Assembly: GCF_014647455.2 (NCBI RefSeq)
Contig: NZ_BMPF01000003.1
Location: forward strand, 186,001 to 250,000
Length of the DNA stretch: 64,000 bases
Direction: 5' to 3'
DNA from: Halarchaeum grantii
Lineage (GTDB): Archaea > Halobacteriota > Halobacteria > Halobacteriales > Halobacteriaceae
Part shown: positions 60,501 through 64,000 of the stretch, piece by piece
How positions within the stretch are numbered: the stretch's first letter is position 1
How the letters are laid out: every line of letters starts with the position of its first letter
The notes under the pieces: generated by a model
What the model was told of the DNA's origin: nothing
The model's database searches: none
What the model saw: only the letters and a program-made list of their open reading frames with translations
Translations under genes and position numbers: made by a program

Positions 60501-61963
60501 TGGGCGTCCGCCGGCAGGTCGAGCGGCTGTTCAAGGGCCCCGAGGAGTTCGACCTCACGTCCGGGAGCATCGGGAAGCCGCTGTTCTTCCTCTCGCTCCC
60601 CATCGTCGTCACGAACCTCTTCCAGACCGCGTACAACCTCGCGGACACCTTCTGGCTCGGCCAGTACAGCACGGACGCGCTCGCCGCCATCAGCTTCGCG
60701 TTCCCGATGGTCTTCCTCCTCATCTCGCTGGGCCTCGGCATCTCCGTCGCCGGGAGCGTCCTCGTCGCGCAGTTCACGGGCGCGGGCGCGGAGCGCGACG
60801 CCGAGTACGCCGCCTCGCAGACCGTCACGTTCGCCGGCCTCGCCTCCATCCTCCTGGGCGGCATCGGCTACTTCCTCGTCAACGACTTCCTCATGCTGAT
60901 GGGGGCGTCCACGGACGTCCTCCCGATGGCGACGAGTTACATGGAGGTCATCTCGCTCGGCCTCCTCTTCATGTTCGGCTTCGCCGTCTTCATCTCGCTC
61001 ATGCGCGGCTACGGCGACACCATCACGCCGATGCTGGTCATGTTCGGCTCCGTCGTCCTCAACATCGTCATCGACCCGTTCCTCATCTTCGGCTGGACGG
61101 TCGTCGAGAACGCCCCCCTCGTCGGCACGCTCGCGTTCCCCGAGCTCGGCATTCAGGGCGCGGCTATCGCTACCGTCTTCTCGCGCGCGCTCGCGCTCGT
61201 CGTCGGCCTCGCGATCATGTTCCGGGGGACGCGCGGCGTCCAGATCAACCTCCGCGACATGGCGCCCGACCTCACCTACCTCCGCCGCCTCGCGCGCATC
61301 GGCGTCCCCGCGTCCATCGAGGGGACGGGGCGCGCGCTCTCGATGAACCTCCTCCTCTTCATCGTCGCGTTCTTCCCGGACGCCGTCGTCGCCGCCTACG
61401 GCATCGGGACGCGCGTCTTCTCCGTCATCTTCCTCCCGGCTATCGCCGTCGCGCGCGGCGTGGAGACGATGACCGGCCAGAACGTCGGCGCGGAGAAACC
61501 CGAGCGCGCCGAGCAGGCCGCGGACCTCGCGGCGAAAGTGCTCTTCTGTGTGCTCAGCGCCGCCGGCGTCCTCGTGTTGCTCGCCGCAGAACCGATCGCG
61601 AGCGTCTTCACCACCGACCCCGCCGTCGTCGACATCTCCGTCGAATTCCTCCGCTACGTCGCGCTCACGTTCGGCTTCATCGGCGTGATGCGCGCGTACA
61701 CCGGGAGCTTCCGTGGGTCCGGCAAGACGCTCACCGCCGCCGCCATCTCCGTCGTGATGCTCGCCGTCGTGCGCTTCCCCGTCGCGTGGTTCGGCGCGGA
61801 GTCCATCGGCGAGACCGGTATCTGGGTCGCGTTCGCCGTCTCGAACGTCCTCGGCGCGCTCCTCGCGTACGCGTGGTACAAGCGCGGGACGTGGCGTGAC
61901 AGCGACCTCACGGAGGACCGCGTCGACGTCGAGGACGCGAGCGGCGCGGTGAGCGACGACTGA
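60500..61963 (+). CDS. MATE family efflux transporter
   Basis: The 487-residue protein has 12 membrane helices of the MATE/NorM type: PIVVTNLFQTAYNLADTFWL, then LISLGLGISVAGSVLVAQ and the second half IGVPASIEGTGRALSMNLLL. It exports cationic drugs or dyes in exchange for sodium or protons. ATG at 60500 is chosen, overlapped by the leader ORF. The C-terminus is acidic. It converges with the Nramp-like gene, 14 bases away. Confidence 0.9.
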   Translation: MGVRRQVERLFKGPEEFDLTSGSIGKPLFFLSLPIVVTNLFQTAYNLADTFWLGQYSTDALAAISFAFPMVFLLISLGLGISVAGSVLVAQFTGAGAERDAEYAASQTVTFAGLASILLGGIGYFLVNDFLMLMGASTDVLPMATSYMEVISLGLLFMFGFAVFISLMRGYGDTITPMLVMFGSVVLNIVIDPFLIFGWTVVENAPLVGTLAFPELGIQGAAIATVFSRALALVVGLAIMFRGTRGVQINLRDMAPDLTYLRRLARIGVPASIEGTGRALSMNLLLFIVAFFPDAVVAAYGIGTRVFSVIFLPAIAVARGVETMTGQNVGAEKPERAEQAADLAAKVLFCVLSAAGVLVLLAAEPIASVFTTDPAVVDISVEFLRYVALTFGFIGVMRAYTGSFRGSGKTLTAAAISVVMLAVVRFPVAWFGAESIGETGIWVAFAVSNVLGALLAYAWYKRGTWRDSDLTEDRVDVEDASGAVSDD

Positions 61964-61977
61964 CGGACGCAGGCCGA

Positions 61978-63309
61978 CTACGCCGCGTCGCCGCTCGTCG
62001 GACGGTCGCGTGCGTACTGCACGAGGAGGCCGAGCGTCGCGAGCGCGACGAGGACGGCGAAGACGAGGACGGCGCCCGCGAGCGGCGCGAAACCACCGGA
62101 GAGCTGTTCGCGCACGAAGTTCGCGGCGAGCGCGCCCGTGACGACGAGGAGCGCGATGCCGCCGAGGTTCGCAGCCGCCGAGTTCGACTCGGGGACGGCG
62201 TCGGAGTTGAGGAGGTAGAGGACGACCGCGATGGCGAACGGCGTGCCGACGGTGCCGAGCGCGAGCACGAGCACGAGCTGGCCGAGCACCGCCCCGCCGA
62301 CGAACGCGCCGGGCGCGGAGAGCAGCGCGACGGCGGCGAGCAGGCCGCGATAGCGGGCGTCGGAGACGTCCGTCTCCCACCCGAGTTTGTCCGCGAGGAC
62401 GAACGGCGGGACGATGGTGTTCCCGCCGAGCGTGGAGACGGCCGCACCGCCGAGTCCGAGGAGGAAGAGCCACTGGGCGTTCGCGCCGACGAGCGGGCCG
62501 AGGGCTTGAGCGGCGCCGACGGTGCCGAGGCTCGGGTCGGTGAGGACGCTCGCGGCGACGAGGAAGATGGCGACGCTGTAGACGCCGAACGCGCCGAGCA
62601 TGGAGACGCCGACGTCGAAGGTCGCGAGGCCGTAGTCCTCACGCGTCCAGTCGCGCGCACGCATCGTGTAGGAGTGCATCGTGATGAGCGTGACGTGGAC
62701 GGCCCCACCGAGGATACCGGCGGCGACGAGCGCGCTGTTCGCGGGGAGCGTGGGGACGAGGCCGGCGGCCGCCGCGCCGGGGTCGACGGGGACGACGAGG
62801 AGCGACGCGGCGAACGCGAGGACGACGCCGGCGACGAGGAGTTTCGCGACGAGTTCGAGGAGGCGGTAGCCGCGGCCGGCGAGCCCGAGCGCGAGGACGA
62901 GCGCCCAGACGACGCCCCACACCCACGCGGGCGTGCCGGTGATGGTGGCGGAGACGCTGGCGACGGTCTTCATGATGACGAGTTGGGCGACGCCGGCGGC
63001 GAGGACGACGTCGACGACGAGGAGCCACGCCCACCACTCGCCGAGGTGGTCTTCGACGACGCCGACGACGCCGCGTTCGGTGAGGAGGCCGAGGCGCATC
63101 GCGAGGTACTGGGAGAGCGCGCCGGCGACGGCCGAGAGGACGACGACCCAGAGGAGGGCGTAGTCGTAGCTCGCGCCGGCCGTCAGCAGACTCGCCATCG
63201 ACGCGGGGCCGGCGGCGATGGCGCCCGCGACCCACGACGGCCCCATCTCGGAGAGGTACTCGCGGACGCGGCCGCCCGAGACGGCGGTGATGTCGTGGCG
63301 CTCACTCAT
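61978..63309 (-). CDS. Nramp-related divalent cation transporter
   Basis: The 443-residue protein has about 11 helices and follows the Nramp pattern (MGPSWVAGAIAAGPASMASL in helix 1, AGASYDYALLWVVVLSAVAG in helix 2). In Mn/Fe transporters helix 1 has DPGN; here the place reads GPAS (34-37). In helix 6 the usual M-P-H is replaced by H-V-T (GGAVHVTLITMHSY). So the metal site is altered, as in Mg-type or other Nramp-related carriers, and the substrate may differ. ATG 63309 is used; a leader ORF overlaps it. Confidence 0.82.
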   Translation of the reverse strand: MSERHDITAVSGGRVREYLSEMGPSWVAGAIAAGPASMASLLTAGASYDYALLWVVVLSAVAGALSQYLAMRLGLLTERGVVGVVEDHLGEWWAWLLVVDVVLAAGVAQLVIMKTVASVSATITGTPAWVWGVVWALVLALGLAGRGYRLLELVAKLLVAGVVLAFAASLLVVPVDPGAAAAGLVPTLPANSALVAAGILGGAVHVTLITMHSYTMRARDWTREDYGLATFDVGVSMLGAFGVYSVAIFLVAASVLTDPSLGTVGAAQALGPLVGANAQWLFLLGLGGAAVSTLGGNTIVPPFVLADKLGWETDVSDARYRGLLAAVALLSAPGAFVGGAVLGQLVLVLALGTVGTPFAIAVVLYLLNSDAVPESNSAAANLGGIALLVVTGALAANFVREQLSGGFAPLAGAVLVFAVLVALATLGLLVQYARDRPTSGDAA

Positions 63310-63475
63310 CCGGTCGGCCCCCGTGAGCGGCGTGCGAGCGGATACGTGAGCGCGCGAGCGCGAGCGAGGACGCGGCGGGCGGCGAGCGGCCGGGCCTCAC
63401 CGGCCGCCGCGTGCGGAAGGCGCGAGACCGGCCGCGTCCGTTCCGAGTCGGGTCGTCGGTGGCGACGAACTGCAT
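63302..63475 (-). CDS. Possible 57-codon leader ORF of the Nramp-like gene
   Basis: ATG at 63475 starts a 57-codon, Arg-rich frame (MQFVATDDPTRNGRGRS) ending PDE at a TGA (63302-63304) just inside the Nramp-like gene. A TATA-like TTATTA at 63498-63503 lies about 25 bases before 63475, so transcription would start at this ORF. The basic composition is unlike an ordinary haloarchaeal protein, so a regulatory leader is more likely than a functional protein. Confidence 0.4.
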   Translation of the reverse strand: MQFVATDDPTRNGRGRSRAFRTRRPVRPGRSPPAASSLALARSRIRSHAAHGGRPDE

Positions 63476-63534
63476 ACCACGAGGTTTTACTCTCCAGTAA
63501 TAAGGCGTGTGAATTCGGGACGGCCGTCCCGTGC

Positions 63535-64000
63535 CTACTCGGTGTTCACGAGGAGCGTCCCCGCTGCGAGGAGGACGGCGCCGACGAGGAAGCCGGAAGT
63601 GAGCCGTTCGCCGAGGAACGCGACGCCGAGGAGGACGCCGACGACCGGTTGCGCGAAGAAGAACACCGCGACGGTGCTCGCGTCCGCGTACTCCATGCCC
63701 TTGTACCAGCAGTACCACGCGAGCGCGGTGCTGAAGACGCCGAGGTAGATGACGGCGCCGACGACCGGGAGTGTGAGCGGGACGGTGGCGAACGCGCCCG
63801 GAGAGAGGGCGTACTCGAAGGGGACGAACGCGCCGAAGAGCGGCACGGAGAGGACGGTGGCGTAGGTCGCCGTCTCGAGCGCGGAGTAGCGCCGGACGAG
63901 CGGTTTCGCGTAGACGGTGAACGCCGCGAAGCAGAGCGCGGACGCCAGCAGGAGGCCGACGCCGAGGAGCGTGCCGTCCGCGAGCGACGCGAGGTCGTAC
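63535..64000 (-). CDS. DMT/EamA family transporter (C-terminal part, cut by window end)
   Basis: The visible 155 residues are the C-terminal half of an EamA transporter: GVGLLLASALCFAAFTVYAK at the start of the second repeat, then GAVIYLGVFSTALAWYCWYK and the end FFFAQPVVGVLLGVAFLGER. Five helices are seen; the N-terminal half lies beyond 64000. It exports small metabolites such as amino acids. The open frame reaches the window edge with no start, so the apparent GTG near 63846 is internal. Confidence 0.85.
   Translation of the reverse strand, partial: YDLASLADGTLLGVGLLLASALCFAAFTVYAKPLVRRYSALETATYATVLSVPLFGAFVPFEYALSPGAFATVPLTLPVVGAVIYLGVFSTALAWYCWYKGMEYADASTVAVFFFAQPVVGVLLGVAFLGERLTSGFLVGAVLLAAGTLLVNTE

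Noticed and set aside
1-64000. tRNA, rRNA, insertion sequence or integrated element
   Set aside because: No T-loop/anticodon pattern, rRNA core sequence, transposase or integrase motif, or flanking direct repeat was found by eye.

Overview
The window is ordinary chromosomal DNA from an extremely halophilic archaeon (class Halobacteria). The evidence is very high GC with strong G/C bias at codon third positions, highly acidic deduced proteins, TATA-like boxes about 25-30 bases before start codons (leaderless transcripts), and marker genes: an archaeal TFB, a response regulator with a C-terminal HalX-type extension, a Bat-type HTH regulator, archaeal pilin N-termini and many tiny zinc-ribbon proteins. 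I see no rRNA, tRNA, transposase or integrase. The genus cannot be fixed from the sequence alone.

Layout. 0-9 kb: a pilin-like surface protein with a beta-solenoid-like body, small membrane proteins, a CysD-like ATP pyrophosphatase, a receiver protein, a PadR regulator and a class I ribonucleotide reductase operon (nrdA-nrdB). 9-21 kb: a site-2 protease, a membrane glycosyltransferase, receiver proteins, TFB, an NhaC-type antiporter, two lipoproteins, a thioesterase/MOSC pair and an MFS transporter. 21-30 kb is metal-rich: a copper P1B-ATPase, a truncated globin, a four-gene ECF nickel/cobalt importer divergent from nikR, a beta-propeller lipoprotein, a Usp protein and an AsnC regulator with a TRASH-like metal domain. 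31-36 kb: a translationally coupled surface-glycan module (DUF1616-like, a three-part GT2 fusion, a flippase). 36-46 kb: MocA-type and flavin oxidoreductases, an orphan iron-type binding protein with an iron-box-like promoter, an AEC carrier, several small regulators and zinc ribbons, DoxX, GNAT, GAF and Lrp proteins. 45-50 kb: a DASS carrier, a YHS-containing DUF318 permease with a CopZ-like chaperone, and an FKBP. 50.3-50.5 kb: a two-repeat CRISPR relic. 50-64 kb: an LLM oxidoreductase, a class V aminotransferase, TatA, a DHH phosphoesterase, a CNNM/CBS protein, a lipoprotein/S49 protease/DUF4350-like operon, MATE and Nramp-like transporters, and a DMT exporter cut by the window end.

How it fits together: many genes handle metals (Cu: copA and the HMA chaperone; Ni: the ECF importer and NikR; probably Fe: the binding protein; divalent ions: the Nramp-like and CNNM proteins; metal sensing: TRASH-AsnC). 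The most unusual signals are the solitary CRISPR relic without cas genes, the Phe-for-Tyr class Ic-type NrdB, short leader ORFs whose stops overlap the starts of three transporter genes, a nikM-nikR spacer with paired direct repeats, and an ECF ATPase that has lost its switch histidine.
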